47,778 bases of DNA from Salinarimonadaceae bacterium (GTDB taxonomy: Bacteria; Pseudomonadota; Alphaproteobacteria; Rhizobiales; Beijerinckiaceae), in NCBI GenBank assembly GCA_007693435.1, contig REDO01000048.1, forward strand, positions 1 through 47,778, written 5' to 3'. Below the pieces are notes generated by a model that saw only the letters and a list, made by a program, of their open reading frames with translations, searched no databases and was not told where the DNA came from. Position 1 is the stretch's first letter, and each line of letters begins with the position of its first letter. Position numbers and translations under genes: made by a program. Positions 1 to 10,225 of the stretch are shown here, one piece after another.

Positions 1-150
1 GCCGCGCCCGCCGCCAGCCGCCGCGCCGATCGCGGCGCCCGCGCCGCCGCCGATCAGCGCGCCGCCTACGGCGCGTTCGCCGGGCGTAGTACAGGCTGAA
101 ACTGAGAAGGCGAGAGCGGCGACCGCCGCGAGAGCCATGAACTTTTTCAT
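1..150 (-). CDS. Glycine-rich small lipoprotein, N-terminal part (runs off window)
   Basis: The first 50 codons of a minus-strand gene are visible, starting at the ATG at 150 and running off the window edge. The product starts MKKFMALAAV, has an alanine-rich hydrophobic core and a lipobox ending VSAC (Cys20), so it is probably a lipid-anchored envelope protein. After the cysteine comes a run of Gly-Gly-Gly-Ala patterns typical of glycine-zipper (YMGG/17 kDa-like) outer-membrane lipoproteins. A GAGG ribosome-binding sequence lies about 8 bases before the ATG. The C-terminal part is missing, so family and function cannot be settled. It points away from rnpB. Confidence 0.75.
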   Translation of the reverse strand, partial: MKKFMALAAVAALAFSVSACTTPGERAVGGALIGGGAGAAIGAAAGGGRG

Positions 151-310
151 TTCAATATCCTCGAGCGTGATAAGAGCGACAACCGATTCCGGTCATGCGC
201 ACTTTGTATCGTGAACTGCGCATTACTCCAACTCGTATCGGGCCTTCGAGTTCCATTTCATTTTTCGTCCCAAGCCATATTCAGTCTACATGCGGGCGTC
301 GCTTTACAGC

Positions 311-340
311 TTGACGTCGGCACGTTGCCGCCCCCACATC
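311..340 (+). promoter_or_regulatory. Candidate sigma-70 promoter of rnpB
   Basis: TTGACG at 311-316 is followed after 18 bases by CACATC at 335-340, and the RNase P RNA begins about 9 bases further on. The -35 matches well and the -10 is weak. The spacing to the mature RNA 5' end is what makes it credible. Confidence 0.4.
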
Positions 341-348
341 CCGTCCGT

Positions 349-731
<383 letters not shown>

Positions 732-757
732 ACGCCTACTTCCCGTTCCACGCAGAC

Positions 758-778
758 GCCGCGCAAGCATTGCGCGGC
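758..778 (+). terminator. Perfect 9-bp hairpin downstream of rnpB, possible terminator
   Basis: GCCGCGCAA (758-766) and TTGCGCGGC (770-778) are exact inverse complements around a GCA loop. The hairpin lies 26 bases past the mature RNase P RNA. No T-run follows, so it may instead protect or help trim the rnpB 3' end. Confidence 0.35.
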
Positions 779-809
779 ATATGGAAAACGCGCGCTTCCG
801 GCTGCGCTG

Positions 810-824
810 TTGAGCCTTCGTTAA
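810..824. promoter_or_regulatory. CtrA-type site (TTGA-N7-TTAA) upstream of the dcw promoter
   Basis: The arrangement TTGA (810-813), seven bases, TTAA (821-824) is one mismatch from TTAA-N7-TTAA, the binding pattern known for the alphaproteobacterial cell-cycle regulator CtrA. The second half reads GTTAACC. A GACTC (GANTC) lies at 876-880 and the predicted -35 starts at 883. Function is inferred from pattern and position only. Confidence 0.4.
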
Positions 825-882
825 CCAAGAAAGGGTCTGATGAAGGGGCAGGAAGCGAGGCCCCGCTCCCGCGTTGACTCCG

Positions 883-911
883 TTGACGCCCAATTTTGCC
901 CATGCTATCCC
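883..911 (+). promoter_or_regulatory. Candidate sigma-70 promoter of the mraZ operon
   Basis: TTGACG at 883-888, a 17-base spacer and TATCCC at 906-911 resemble alphaproteobacterial housekeeping promoters. It would give a leader of about 165 bases before mraZ. A GANTC site sits immediately upstream. Confidence 0.45.
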
Positions 912-1082
912 AAGATATCCCGTTCAGGACGCAAGACGCTCTGCTGAACGGTCGCGGCGGACCAAGCCGCGATCGGTCGCCTGCGCCTTCGTGTGGCCGC
1001 GACGGGGCGACGGGCCGTGCGGGCGCGTCGCGGGGCGAATCGGCCGCCGGGGGGGTGGCCAGAGGGGGCGCTTGCGCTGGCG

Positions 1083-1598
1083 ATGAACCGCTTTGTGTCC
1101 AATTTCACCAACCGGTTGGACTCGAAGGGACGGGTCTCGATCCCCGCGACCTTCCGCGCGACGATGGCGCGGGACGGTTTCGAGGGGCTCTACGTTCATC
1201 CGGCGCTCGACGCGCCGGCGCTCGACGCGGGCGGCAACGCGCTGCTCAACGAGATCGACGCCTTTCTCTCGACCCTGTCGCCCTATTCGGACGAGCGCGA
1301 CCAGCTCTCGACCGCGCTTTTCGGGACGAGCGAGATTCTGAAGGTCGATTCGGAGGGACGCGTCGTCCTGACGGAGAGCGTCAAGCATCATGCGGGGATC
1401 GGCGATCAGGTGACGTTCGTCGGCCTCGGACACAAGTTTCAGATCTGGGAGCCGGAAGGCTTTCGCGCGCACCTGGAGGCGGCGCGCGCGAAGGTGCGGG
1501 ACCTCAAGCGGACCTTCGGGTCGCGCGGAGTCTCGCCGGCTTCCGATTCGCGAGCGCGCACTGCGCTCGCCACACCGCCAGGAGCACGGGAGAAATGA
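1083..1598 (+). CDS. mraZ: Transcriptional regulator MraZ
   Basis: MraZ is a DNA-binding protein of the SpoVT/AbrB fold that in other bacteria represses its own dcw operon. The 171-residue product starts [20 protein letters not shown], the family N-terminus. The two characteristic half-domains are visible: [13 protein letters not shown] (about residues 13-25) and a second DSEGRVVL repeat near residue 90. I chose the ATG at 1083 because upstream in-frame codons encode low-complexity Arg/Gly sequence; a G-rich AGAGGGGG stretch lies before it. The C-terminal 25 or so residues look unstructured. It is the first gene of the cluster and overlaps rsmH by ATGA. I could not find convincing regularly spaced TGGG-type MraZ boxes upstream. 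Confidence 0.95.
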   Translation: MNRFVSNFTNRLDSKGRVSIPATFRATMARDGFEGLYVHPALDAPALDAGGNALLNEIDAFLSTLSPYSDERDQLSTALFGTSEILKVDSEGRVVLTESVKHHAGIGDQVTFVGLGHKFQIWEPEGFRAHLEAARAKVRDLKRTFGSRGVSPASDSRARTALATPPGAREK

Positions 1599-2644
1599 CG
1601 GGTCGCGGCGACGGGACGTCCCAAGCCGCAGGCGGACCGGCCCTTCATACGCCCGTGCTCCTGGCGGAGGTTCTCACGGCCCTGCGGGCCGATGGGGGCG
1701 GCGTGTATCTCGACGGCACATTCGGGGCGGGCGGCTATGCGAACGCCATTCTCGCCGCCAATCCCGCCAATCGCGTGATAGCTGTCGACCGTGATCCGAA
1801 CGCCATCGCCGCCGGTCAGGCGCTCGTTGCAGCGCATGGCGGGCGGCTTGGCCTCGTCGAAGGCCGGTTCGGCGATCTCGATGAACTGGCCGCCGGGTCG
1901 GGGTGGGGCGCCGGGCTTGACGGGATCGTGCTCGATATCGGCGTGTCCTCCATGCAGCTCGATCAGGCGGAGCGCGGGTTCTCTTTCCGTCACGACGGTC
2001 CGCTCGACATGCGCATGGAGGCGCAGGGCGAAAGCGCCGCCGATCTCGTCAACGAGGCGGAAGAAGCGCTGCTGGCTGACATCATCTATCATTACGGCGA
2101 AGAGCGCCGAGCCCGCGCCGTCGCGCGCGCCATCGTCGAGCGCCGTCGCCGCGCCCGCTTTGAGACGACGCGCGATCTCGCCGATCTCGTCGCGAGCCTC
2201 GTGCGCGCGGATCCGCACGGGCCGCATCCGGCGACGCGGACCTTCCAGGCGCTTCGGATCGCCGTCAATGACGAACTCGGGGAATTGTCGCGCGCGCTGC
2301 ACGCCGCCGAGCGCGTCCTCAAGCCCGGCGGGCGGCTCGTCGTGGTGACCTTCCATTCGCTCGAGGATCGGATCGTCAAGCAGTTCCTCGCGACCCGCGC
2401 GGGCCGCGCGCCGGGCGCCTCGCGTCATGCCCCGGTCGCCGGTCCCGCGCTTGATCCGACCTTCAGGCTGGCGACGAAGGGGCCCGTGGCTCCGGGCAAG
2501 GCGGAACTCTTCGCCAATCCGCGCGCGCGCTCTGCCAAGCTGCGGGCGGGCGAGCGCACATCGGCTCCGGCGCAGCCGCCGGTCAGCGCCGTCGAAACGC
2601 TGGCCGCGCTGCCGCGCACGGCGAAAGAGAGGGGGCGGCGATGA
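1595..2644 (+). CDS. rsmH: 16S rRNA (cytosine(1402)-N(4))-methyltransferase RsmH
   Basis: RsmH (formerly MraW) N4-methylates C1402 of 16S rRNA in the ribosomal P site, using SAM. The product is 349 aa. Family signatures are HTPVLLAEV near the N-terminus, the SAM loop [10 protein letters not shown] (about 50-59), [14 protein letters not shown] (about 110-123), [13 protein letters not shown], and [14 protein letters not shown] followed by [15 protein letters not shown] in the C-terminal half. The start is the ATG overlapping the mraZ stop, and the end overlaps the ftsL ATG, so the three genes look translationally coupled. An open frame extends upstream through mraZ in this frame but carries no homologous sequence. 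The last 60 residues are Ala/Pro-rich and probably disordered. Confidence 0.97.
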   Translation: MTGRGDGTSQAAGGPALHTPVLLAEVLTALRADGGGVYLDGTFGAGGYANAILAANPANRVIAVDRDPNAIAAGQALVAAHGGRLGLVEGRFGDLDELAAGSGWGAGLDGIVLDIGVSSMQLDQAERGFSFRHDGPLDMRMEAQGESAADLVNEAEEALLADIIYHYGEERRARAVARAIVERRRRARFETTRDLADLVASLVRADPHGPHPATRTFQALRIAVNDELGELSRALHAAERVLKPGGRLVVVTFHSLEDRIVKQFLATRAGRAPGASRHAPVAGPALDPTFRLATKGPVAPGKAELFANPRARSAKLRAGERTSAPAQPPVSAVETLAALPRTAKERGRR

Positions 2645-3039
2645 TCAGGTTCGTCAACATTCTCGCCGTCGCGAGCGTCATCGCATCGGCCGTCTACGCT
2701 TACTCGATCAAATACGAGTCGATCGTCCACGCCGAACAGCTAGCGCGGGTTCGCGCTGAGATCGCCACCGAACGGGACGCCATCGCCGTGCTGCGCGCCG
2801 AATGGGCCCTGCTCAACAGGCCCGACCGGGTGCAGGCGCTCGCCGACGCCCATCTCGATTCGATCGTGCCCGTCGATCCCCGCCGCTTCACGCGGTTTTC
2901 CGATCTGCCCGACCGCCCCGAGCGCAGCGACGATATTGGCCGCAAACTCGAGGCGCTTGGTCTCGCGGCCCCGACCGCGACCCCGGGCGCCGCGCGCGCC
3001 GGCGGCGCGACGCCATCCACCACCGGTTCGTTGAGGTGA
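2641..3039 (+). CDS. ftsL: Cell division protein FtsL-like
   Basis: FtsL is a small bitopic membrane protein of the divisome that works with FtsB and FtsQ and activates the FtsW-FtsI septal synthase. This 132-residue protein has one N-terminal membrane segment (about residues 4-24). A short extracytoplasmic helix with heptad-like spacing follows (about 25-62), including [16 protein letters not shown], which resembles the conserved end of FtsL/FtsB-type coiled coils. The tail is Pro/Ala/Thr-rich. Sequence conservation in this family is low, so the call leans on topology and on its standard place between rsmH and ftsI. It overlaps rsmH by four bases and ends six bases before the ftsI start. Confidence 0.88.
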   Translation: MIRFVNILAVASVIASAVYAYSIKYESIVHAEQLARVRAEIATERDAIAVLRAEWALLNRPDRVQALADAHLDSIVPVDPRRFTRFSDLPDRPERSDDIGRKLEALGLAAPTATPGAARAGGATPSTTGSLR

Positions 3040-3045
3040 GCGTTC

Positions 3046-4812
3046 GTGTCCAGAAAAGCAGTTGACCCCGGCGTCTCGAGAGCCGAGGCCGAAAAGAAGC
3101 CCGCGGGCCTGTTCGACGGCATGCGGGAGCTTTTCCGGCTGCGCGGCGACAAGGGTCGCGGGCGCATCGGTCTCGCCGCCATAGCCTTCGTCGTCTGCTT
3201 CGCCCTCGTCGCCGGGCGGCTCGTTCAGCTCGGCCTCGCCGCCGACGGGGTCGAGACGCCGCGCCGCGCGGCAGCCTCCACGCTCGGCGTCGCGCGCCCG
3301 GATATCGTCGACCGCAACGGCGAGATCCTCGCCACCGACGTGATGAGCTATTCCGTCTTCGCCGAACCGCGCAACATCATCGATCCGGACGAGGCGACGG
3401 AACTCCTCACAGCTGTCTTCCCCGATCTGAACGCGCGCGAATTGCGGGACCGGCTGAGCACGCGCCTCGGCTTCACCTGGGTGAAGCGCGAGATCTCGCC
3501 GCGCCAGCGCGCGGAAGTCCACCGGCTGGGCATTCCCGGCGTCGGCTTCCTGCCCGAGCACAAGCGCGTCTACCCCAACGGCGTCGCGGCCGCGCATGTC
3601 CTCGGCTTCGCGAATGTCGACAACGAAGGCATCGCCGGCATCGAGAAATGGATCGACGAGCAGGGGCTGATCGATCCCGACGGCGTCAGCCTGACCGGCG
3701 AGGCGGCCGATCTCGCGCCGGTGCGCCTCTCGATCGACCTGCGCGTCCAGCACGCGATGCGCGACGAGCTCCTGAAATCGAAAGAGAAGTTCAAGGCCAT
3801 CGCCGCCGCCGGCGCGATCCTCGACGTGCGCACCGGAGAGGTGATCGCGCTCGTCTCCCTGCCGGACTACGATCCCAATGTTCCGTCGGACGCGCACAAG
3901 TCGGAGAACATCAACCGCATCAATGTCGGCGTCTACGAGATGGGCTCGACGCTCAAGGCGCTCACCATCGCGATGGGGCTGGACAGCGACATGTACACGA
4001 TCAACTCGACGCTCGACGCCCGCTCGAACCTGCGTTTCGGCCGGCACTCCATCGGCGATTATCGCGGGCAGGGGCGCATACTCACCGTGCCGGAAGTGTT
4101 CGTGCATTCCTCCAACATCGCCACGGCGCGCATGGCGCTCGGCGTCGGCGTCGAGGGGCATCGCGATTTCCTGCGCCGCATGGGCCAGCTCGACCGGCTG
4201 CGCACGGAGCTGCCCGAAAACGCCATGCCGCTCGTCCCGGCGCGCTGGGGCGAGATCAACACGGCGACCATCGCCTTCGGCCACGGCCTCGCCGTCGCGC
4301 CCCTCCAGGCGGCGATGGCGACGGCGTCGCTGATGAACGGCGGCTATCTGATCACCCCCACCTTCCTGCATCGCACGGAAGAGCAGGCGCGCGAGATCGC
4401 GCAAAGGGTGCTCAAGCCCGAGACGAGCGAGGCGATGCGCTACATGATGCGCCTCAACGCCGAGACGGGTTCGGCCGCGCGCGCCTCGATCGCCGGGTTC
4501 TATGTCGGCGGCAAGACGGGCAGCGCCGAGAAGGTCGTCAACGGGCGCTATCAGAAGGGCATGCTGCTCACGACGTTCTTCGCCGTCGCGCCTGCGGACG
4601 ATCCGCGCTACCTGTTCCTGACGATCCTCGACGAGCCAAAGGGTCTGCCCGAGACGCACGGCTTCGCCACCGCCGGCTGGAACGCCGCGCCGCTTGCCGG
4701 AAACATCATCGAGCGCACTGCGCACTTGCTCGACATCCCGGTGAAGTCTAACCCTCCCGAGAGACCGTTTCCGCTCATGACCCGGCTGGGGGCCTGGGGC
4801 ACGCAACGATGA
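3046..4812 (+). CDS. ftsI: Septal peptidoglycan transpeptidase FtsI (PBP3)
   Basis: FtsI is the class B penicillin-binding protein that cross-links septal peptidoglycan, paired with the glycosyltransferase FtsW. The 588-residue product has a cytoplasmic tail, one membrane anchor (about 41-62), a pedestal domain beginning RPDIVDRNGEILA (about 84-96) and a transpeptidase domain. Its three catalytic motifs are STLK with nucleophile Ser301, SSN at 355-357, and KTG at 490-492. The GTG at 3046 is the best start: GAGG lies about 10 bases upstream, and the preceding ftsL stop fits. The stop overlaps the murE ATG (ATGA). All key residues look intact. Confidence 0.97.
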   Translation: MSRKAVDPGVSRAEAEKKPAGLFDGMRELFRLRGDKGRGRIGLAAIAFVVCFALVAGRLVQLGLAADGVETPRRAAASTLGVARPDIVDRNGEILATDVMSYSVFAEPRNIIDPDEATELLTAVFPDLNARELRDRLSTRLGFTWVKREISPRQRAEVHRLGIPGVGFLPEHKRVYPNGVAAAHVLGFANVDNEGIAGIEKWIDEQGLIDPDGVSLTGEAADLAPVRLSIDLRVQHAMRDELLKSKEKFKAIAAAGAILDVRTGEVIALVSLPDYDPNVPSDAHKSENINRINVGVYEMGSTLKALTIAMGLDSDMYTINSTLDARSNLRFGRHSIGDYRGQGRILTVPEVFVHSSNIATARMALGVGVEGHRDFLRRMGQLDRLRTELPENAMPLVPARWGEINTATIAFGHGLAVAPLQAAMATASLMNGGYLITPTFLHRTEEQAREIAQRVLKPETSEAMRYMMRLNAETGSAARASIAGFYVGGKTGSAEKVVNGRYQKGMLLTTFFAVAPADDPRYLFLTILDEPKGLPETHGFATAGWNAAPLAGNIIERTAHLLDIPVKSNPPERPFPLMTRLGAWGTQR

Positions 4813-6296
4813 CCGACGCAGCGCCTTCGGGCGCGACAGAAATGCCGTTTGCGGCGACGCTCGGCGCGCTGCTCGGCGCGACCGGCCACGATGATGCGCT
4901 CGTGGTCGCCGGCCTGACCGCCGATAGCCGCAACACGGCGCCGGGTTTCCTGTTCTTCGCGATAGCCGGCTCGAAAGCCGACGGCGCGCGCTTCATCCCC
5001 GATGCGCTCGCGCGCGGCGCCGTCGCCGTCGTGGGCGAGGGCGAGCGTCCGACCGATCTGCCGGAAGCGATCGCATGGCGCCGCGTCCCCAACGCCCGCC
5101 TCGCACTCGCTCAGGCGGCCGCGCGGCTTCATCCCCGCCAGCCCGAGACGATCGTCGCGGTGACCGGGACGGCGGGAAAGAGTTCGGTCGCCGACTTCTT
5201 CCGCCAGATCGCCGGCGCGCTCGGCGCGCGCGCCGCCAGCATCGGCACGCTCGGCGTCGTGACGACGGACGGCGCCGTCTATGGCTCGCTGACCACGCCC
5301 GATCCCGTCGCCCTGCACGAGACCCTCGACGCCCTCGCCGGCGTCGGAATCGCCCGGGTCGCGATGGAGGCATCCTCGCACGGGCTCGACCAGTATCGGC
5401 TCGACGGCGTGCGCCTGTCCGCCGCCGCCTTCACCAATCTGGGTCGTGACCATCTCGATTACCATGTCACCATGGAAGCCTATCTCGAAGCCAAACTGCG
5501 GCTCTTTGCCGAGTTGCTGCCGCCGGGCGCGCCGGCGATCGTCAACGCCGATGGCGACTATGCCGACCAGGCCGCGCGCGCGATCGTCGCCGCCGGTCGG
5601 GCGCTCGTGAGCGTGGGTATGAAGGGGGAGTGGATCAATCTGGCCGCGCGCCGCGTCGAGGGCGGCGGCCAGCGTCTGACGCTCTTTCACGAGGGGCGCG
5701 AATACGACGTGCTGATGCCGCTCATCGGCGATTTCCAGGCCGAGAACGCGCTCGTCGCGGCGGGGCTCGCCATCGCCACGGGGAGCGAGCCGGAGCAGGT
5801 TTTCGCGGCGCTCGAAGGTCTCAAGGGCGTGCCCGGGCGGCTTGAGGCCGTCAGCGAGGCGCGCGGCGCGCTCTGCGTCGTCGATTACGCCCACAAGCCC
5901 GAAGCGCTCGCTCACGCTCTCGAGGCGCTGCGCCCCTTCACGCGCGGGCGCCTGGTCTGCGTTTTCGGTTGCGGGGGCGACCGCGACCCGGGCAAGCGGC
6001 CGATCATGGGACGCATCGCCGCCGAAAGGGCGGACCTCGTCGTCGTCACCGACGACAATCCCCGCAACGAGGAGCCCGCTACGATCCGCGCGGCGATTCT
6101 CGCCGCCGCGCCCGGCGCGCGCGAGATCGGCGACCGGGCGCAGGCGATCCGCGAGGCGGTGAGCGGCTTGCGGGACGGGGACGTGCTGCTCGTGGCCGGA
6201 AAGGGCCATGAAACCGGCCAGATCGTCGGCGATCGCATCCTGCCCTTTTCCGATCATGAGGCCGTTCGCGCGGCCGTTGCGGAGCTCACCGCATGA
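4809..6296 (+). CDS. murE: UDP-MurNAc-L-Ala-D-Glu:meso-diaminopimelate ligase MurE
   Basis: MurE adds the third stem-peptide residue in the cytoplasm, using ATP. The 495-residue protein has the Mur ligase layout: a UDP-binding N-domain, a central ATPase with TGTAGKSS (119-126), and a C-terminal domain. The DNPR motif at 416-419 is the known selector for meso-diaminopimelate rather than lysine, so the cell wall should be the DAP type expected of a Gram-negative. SSHGLDQYR (about 189-197) is another family block. It overlaps both ftsI and murF by four bases, implying one transcript and coupled translation. Confidence 0.97.
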   Translation: MTDAAPSGATEMPFAATLGALLGATGHDDALVVAGLTADSRNTAPGFLFFAIAGSKADGARFIPDALARGAVAVVGEGERPTDLPEAIAWRRVPNARLALAQAAARLHPRQPETIVAVTGTAGKSSVADFFRQIAGALGARAASIGTLGVVTTDGAVYGSLTTPDPVALHETLDALAGVGIARVAMEASSHGLDQYRLDGVRLSAAAFTNLGRDHLDYHVTMEAYLEAKLRLFAELLPPGAPAIVNADGDYADQAARAIVAAGRALVSVGMKGEWINLAARRVEGGGQRLTLFHEGREYDVLMPLIGDFQAENALVAAGLAIATGSEPEQVFAALEGLKGVPGRLEAVSEARGALCVVDYAHKPEALAHALEALRPFTRGRLVCVFGCGGDRDPGKRPIMGRIAAERADLVVVTDDNPRNEEPATIRAAILAAAPGAREIGDRAQAIREAVSGLRDGDVLLVAGKGHETGQIVGDRILPFSDHEAVRAAVAELTA

Positions 6297-7723
6297 TATC
6301 CCCTCTCTGGACCGGTCCCGAAGCGCTCGAAGCGATGGCGGCCCGCGCCGTCGGCGAGCCGCCCTCGCGCATCGACGGAGTCTCCATCGACACCCGCACG
6401 CTGCGCCCCGGCGATCTTTTCGTCGCCCTGCGCGGCGAGGCACGCGATGGCCATGATTTCGTGCATGCCGCGTTCGAGAAGGGGGCCGCCGCCGCCCTCG
6501 TCGCGGCCGACCGGGCCGAGGATCTCGCCGGCGCCGGGCCGCTCTTCGTCGTCGAGGACACTCTGCACGCCATGGAGGCTTTGGGCCGCGCCGCGCGCGA
6601 GCGCTCGGTGGCGCGGATCATCGCGATCACGGGCTCCGTCGGCAAGACGGGCTCGAAGGAGGCGATGCGATTGCTTCTCTCCCGCGAGGGCCTCACGCAC
6701 GCCTCCGTCGCCTCCTACAACAATCATTGGGGCGTTCCGCTGACGCTGGCGCGCATGCCGCGCGAGGCGCGCTTCGGCGTATTCGAGATCGGCATGAACC
6801 ACTCGGGCGAAATTGCGCCGCTCACCCGCATGGTGCGCCCGCACGTCGCCATCGTGACGACGGTCGAGGCGGTGCATATCGAGCATTTCCGCTCGGTCTC
6901 CGGCATCGCCGACGCCAAAGGCGAGATCTTTCTGGGGCTGGAGCCGGGCGGGGCGGCCGTGCTCAACAGCGACAATCCGCATTTCGAGCGCCTGAAGGCG
7001 CACGCGCTCGCCTCGAACGCCGGGCGCGTCGTCAGTTTCGGCGAGGGGGAGGGGGCGGACGTGCGCGCCGAGCGCATTATCCTGCGCCAGGACATGACCA
7101 TCGTCGATGCGCGCGTCTTCGGCGAGTCATTGACCTACCGCATCGGCATGATCGGCCGGCACGTCGCGATCAATTCGCTGGGGCTCATCGCCGCCGTGAA
7201 AGCGCTCGGCCTCGATCTCGCCGTCGCGGCGCTGGCGCTCGGCGACATGACCCCGCCGACGGGGCGCGGCGCGCGCGAGTCGTTGGCCTACGGGGCAGGC
7301 AGCATCACGCTCGTCGATGAGACCTACAACGCGAACCCGGCTTCGGTGCGCGCCGCTCTGGAGACGCTGGGGCAGACCGAGATAGGCTTCCGGGGGCGTC
7401 GCGTCGCGGTGCTCGGCGACATGCTGGAACTGGGAGATGACGGGCCGCGCCTGCACGCGGAACTCGCCGCTTCGGTCATGGCGAACGGGGTCGATCTCGT
7501 CTTCGGCGCCGGGCCATTGATGAAAAATCTGATTTCGGCCCTTCCCCCCGAGCGCCGGGGAGGCTACGCGAAAGCCGCCGACGCGCTCGAACCGGCGGTC
7601 GTCTCCGCGCTGCGGCCCGGCGACGTCGTCATGGTCAAGGGCTCGCGCGGCGTCCGTATGGAGACGGTCATCGCGGCCGTGAGGCGGCGCGCCTCCGTAT
7701 CGCGAGGCCGGCAGGAAGGATGA
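6293..7723 (+). CDS. murF: UDP-MurNAc-tripeptide:D-Ala-D-Ala ligase MurF
   Basis: MurF adds the D-Ala-D-Ala dipeptide and completes the UDP-MurNAc-pentapeptide. The 476-residue product has the MurF-type N-domain with the block [16 protein letters not shown] (about 31-46), a P-loop [11 protein letters not shown] (from residue 113), [11 protein letters not shown], and the C-terminal [16 protein letters not shown] segment. The start ATG overlaps the murE stop. The C-terminal 12 residues are Arg-rich and unlikely to be folded. MraY starts eight bases downstream. Confidence 0.97.
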   Translation: MISPLWTGPEALEAMAARAVGEPPSRIDGVSIDTRTLRPGDLFVALRGEARDGHDFVHAAFEKGAAAALVAADRAEDLAGAGPLFVVEDTLHAMEALGRAARERSVARIIAITGSVGKTGSKEAMRLLLSREGLTHASVASYNNHWGVPLTLARMPREARFGVFEIGMNHSGEIAPLTRMVRPHVAIVTTVEAVHIEHFRSVSGIADAKGEIFLGLEPGGAAVLNSDNPHFERLKAHALASNAGRVVSFGEGEGADVRAERIILRQDMTIVDARVFGESLTYRIGMIGRHVAINSLGLIAAVKALGLDLAVAALALGDMTPPTGRGARESLAYGAGSITLVDETYNANPASVRAALETLGQTEIGFRGRRVAVLGDMLELGDDGPRLHAELAASVMANGVDLVFGAGPLMKNLISALPPERRGGYAKAADALEPAVVSALRPGDVVMVKGSRGVRMETVIAAVRRRASVSRGRQEG

Positions 7724-7730
7724 TGCGCCT

Positions 7731-8816
7731 ATGTTGACCTGGCTTGCCGATTTCGCGGCCTATCTCAACGTTCTCAACGTTTTGCGCTACATCACCTTCC
7801 GCACCGGAATGGCGACGGCGACCGCTTTCCTCTTCGTCATCTGGTTCGGCCCGGCGATCATCGCGACGCTGCGCCTGAAGCAGGGCAAGGGCCAGCCGAT
7901 CCGCGAGGACGGACCCGAATCGCATCTCGTGACGAAGCGCGGCACGCCGACCATGGGCGGGCTGATGATCCTCGCGGGCGTCCTCGTCTCGATTCTGCTC
8001 TGGGCCAATCTGACCAATCCCTTCGTCTGGATCGTGCTCTTCGTGACCGTCGGCTTCGGCGCGATCGGCTTCTACGACGATTATCTCAAGGTCACGCGAC
8101 AATCACACAAGGGCTTTTCCAGCCGTTCGCGACTGGTGCTGGAGGCGCTCATCGCGTTGATCGCCTGCTTCGCCATCACGCATTTCTCGACGCCCGACCT
8201 CGCCAACAAGCTCGCCCTGCCGTTCTTCAAGGATTTGCTGATCGACCTCGGCTGGTTTTTCTTCGCCTTCGGCGCCTTCGTCATCGTGGCCGCCGGAAAC
8301 TCCGTCAATCTGACGGATGGCCTCGACGGGCTCGCCATCGTTCCCGTGATGATCGCGGCCGCGACCTTCGGCTTCGTCGCCTATCTCGTCGGCAACGCGG
8401 TCTTCGCGAACTATCTGCAGATCAACTTCGTCCTCGGCACGGGCGAACTCGCCGTCGTCTGCGGCGCGCTGATCGGCGCTGGGCTCGGCTTTCTCTGGTT
8501 CAACGCACCCCCGGCGCAGGTCTTCATGGGCGACACCGGCTCGCTGGCGCTCGGCGGCATGCTCGGCACGATCGCGGTCGTGACCAAGCACGAGATCGTG
8601 CTCGCGATCGTCGGCGGGTTGTTCGTGCTGGAGGCGTTGTCGGTGATCATCCAGGTCGCCTCGTTCCGGCTCACCGGCAAGCGCATCTTCCGCATGGCGC
8701 CGATCCACCACCATTTCGAGAAGATGGGCTGGACCGAACCGCAGATCGTCATCCGCTTCTGGATCATCGCCGTCGTGCTCGCGATGATCGGCCTCTCCAC
8801 GCTCAAGCTGCGGTGA
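7731..8816 (+). CDS. mraY: Phospho-N-acetylmuramoyl-pentapeptide transferase MraY
   Basis: MraY transfers phospho-MurNAc-pentapeptide to undecaprenyl phosphate, making lipid I at the inner membrane. The 361-residue protein is almost entirely hydrophobic, with about ten membrane helices. Signature blocks are KRGTPTMGG (about 64-72), GFYDDYLKV with the paired aspartates (about 113-121), [13 protein letters not shown] (about 188-200), [12 protein letters not shown] (about 265-276), and the histidine-rich cytoplasmic loop [13 protein letters not shown]. Length and motifs are typical and nothing is missing. It sits eight bases after murF and seven before murD. Confidence 0.98.
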   Translation: MLTWLADFAAYLNVLNVLRYITFRTGMATATAFLFVIWFGPAIIATLRLKQGKGQPIREDGPESHLVTKRGTPTMGGLMILAGVLVSILLWANLTNPFVWIVLFVTVGFGAIGFYDDYLKVTRQSHKGFSSRSRLVLEALIALIACFAITHFSTPDLANKLALPFFKDLLIDLGWFFFAFGAFVIVAAGNSVNLTDGLDGLAIVPVMIAAATFGFVAYLVGNAVFANYLQINFVLGTGELAVVCGALIGAGLGFLWFNAPPAQVFMGDTGSLALGGMLGTIAVVTKHEIVLAIVGGLFVLEALSVIIQVASFRLTGKRIFRMAPIHHHFEKMGWTEPQIVIRFWIIAVVLAMIGLSTLKLR

Positions 8817-8823
8817 GCCGGCA

Positions 8824-10221
8824 ATGACGCCCGCCACCGTCTTCGCCGGGCGCGACGTGGCCCTGTTCGGCCTCGGCGGTTCGGGGCTCGCGACGGCGAA
8901 GGCGTTGAAGTTCGGCGGGGCGAACGTCTTCGCCTGGGACGACAGCCCGGAGCGCGTGGCGGCCGCCGCGTCGGAAGGCGTCGGGACGGAAGATCTGCGC
9001 GAGGCCGATTTTTCACGCTTCGCCGCGCTCATCCTCTCGCCCGGGGTCCCGCTCACCCATCCCGAGCCGCACTGGAGCGCGACGAAGGCGCGCGATGCGG
9101 GAGTCGAGATCATCGGCGACATCGAGCTGTTCTGCCGCGAGCGCGCGAAGATCGCCCCCGACGCGCCCTTCATCGCCGTCACCGGCACCAACGGCAAGTC
9201 GACCACGACGGCGCTCCTCGCTCACATCCTGCGCGAGGCCGGACGCGACGTGCAGCTCGGCGGCAATATCGGCCCGGCGATCCTCTCGCTGGAGCCGCCT
9301 TCACCCGACCGCGTCCACGTCGTCGAGGTCTCCACCTTCCAGATCGACCTTGCGCCCTCGATCGACCCGTCGATCGGGCTCCTGCTCAATCTCTCGCCCG
9401 ACCATCTCGACCGCCACGGCACGATGGAGAACTACGCGGCGATCAAGGAGCGCCTCGTCGCAAGGTCGAAACTCGCCCTGATCGGCGTTGACGACGCCTG
9501 GTGCGACGATATCGGCCGGCGTCTGTCGCAGGTCGAGGGATCGGACGTCTATCCGGTATCGGGGGCCAAGGTGCTGCTCTGGGGCTATTTCACCCATGAC
9601 GGGCTCGTCATCGCCCGCAACGCCGGCGAAGCGCTCGACGAGGCGCTTGCGCTCTGCGATATCGAGGGCGTTGAGACCCTGCGCGGACGCCACAACGCCC
9701 AGAATGCCGCCTTCGCCTGCGCCGCCGCCTGGCATGCCGGCGTAGCGCCGCAGGCGATCGCCGCCGCGCTGCCGTCCTTCCCCGGCCTCGTGCATCGCAT
9801 GGAGCTTGTCGGGCGCGTGGGCAAGACGCTGTTCGTCAACGATTCGAAGGCCACGAACGCGGATTCGACGCTCTTCGCGCTCGAATCCTATCCGCGCGTC
9901 CACTGGATCCTCGGCGGCAAGCCGAAGGCGGGCGGCATCGCCTCTCTGGAGCCGCTGTTCGGGCGCGTCGCGATGGCCTATCTGATCGGGGCGGCGACCG
10001 ACGAATTCGCGGCGACGCTCGAGGGCAAGGTCGCTTACGAGCGTTGCGGGACGCTCGACCTCGCCGTGGCGCACGCGGCCGAGGACGCCGCGCGCTCGGA
10101 AGAGGAGGCGCCCGTCGTCCTTTTCTCGCCGGCCTGCGCCTCCTACGACCAGTTTCGCAGCTTCGAGCATCGCGGCGACGTGTTTCGCGAGCTGGTCGGG
10201 AAGCTGCCGGGCGGCGAATGA
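8824..10221 (+). CDS. murD: UDP-MurNAc-L-Ala:D-glutamate ligase MurD
   Basis: MurD adds D-glutamate as the second stem-peptide residue. The 465-residue product opens with a Rossmann-like [17 protein letters not shown] (about 12-28) and has the ATP loop [13 protein letters not shown] (119-131). It also has [11 protein letters not shown] (about 189-199), the C-domain LVHRME and [11 protein letters not shown] blocks, and [10 protein letters not shown] near the end. It is the last gene of the first dcw block. Its stop lies only four bases from the stop of the opposing hydrolase gene, so the transcript must either terminate here or run antisense into that gene. Confidence 0.97.
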   Translation: MTPATVFAGRDVALFGLGGSGLATAKALKFGGANVFAWDDSPERVAAAASEGVGTEDLREADFSRFAALILSPGVPLTHPEPHWSATKARDAGVEIIGDIELFCRERAKIAPDAPFIAVTGTNGKSTTTALLAHILREAGRDVQLGGNIGPAILSLEPPSPDRVHVVEVSTFQIDLAPSIDPSIGLLLNLSPDHLDRHGTMENYAAIKERLVARSKLALIGVDDAWCDDIGRRLSQVEGSDVYPVSGAKVLLWGYFTHDGLVIARNAGEALDEALALCDIEGVETLRGRHNAQNAAFACAAAWHAGVAPQAIAAALPSFPGLVHRMELVGRVGKTLFVNDSKATNADSTLFALESYPRVHWILGGKPKAGGIASLEPLFGRVAMAYLIGAATDEFAATLEGKVAYERCGTLDLAVAHAAEDAARSEEEAPVVLFSPACASYDQFRSFEHRGDVFRELVGKLPGGE

Positions 10222-10225
10222 GCCC

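Larger units (their letters stand above)
732..1082. other. rnpB-mraZ intergenic region and dcw leader
   Basis: I see no tRNA or convincing gene in these 351 bases. They hold a perfect 9-bp hairpin (758-778), a CtrA-type site (810-824), a GANTC site (GACTC, 876-880) and a promoter-like pair (883-911). From about 911 a GC-rich leader of roughly 170 bases runs to the mraZ start. Open frames across it are frame shadows without a ribosome-binding site. Confidence 0.6.

Noticed and set aside
1004-1035. Four G-runs before mraZ that could be MraZ boxes
   Set aside because: The spacings (8, 9, 11 bases) are irregular and the runs lack a consistent TGGG context. G-runs are common in this GC-rich leader.
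896-1594. Open frame running into rsmH from upstream through mraZ
   Set aside because: It is only the rsmH frame left open across mraZ. RsmH-specific sequence begins after the ATG at 1595.
2740-4806. A 688-codon open frame antisense to ftsI
   Set aside because: The plus strand encodes FtsI with all catalytic motifs. The antisense frame is a by-product of GC-rich codon use and shows no domain or ribosome-binding site.
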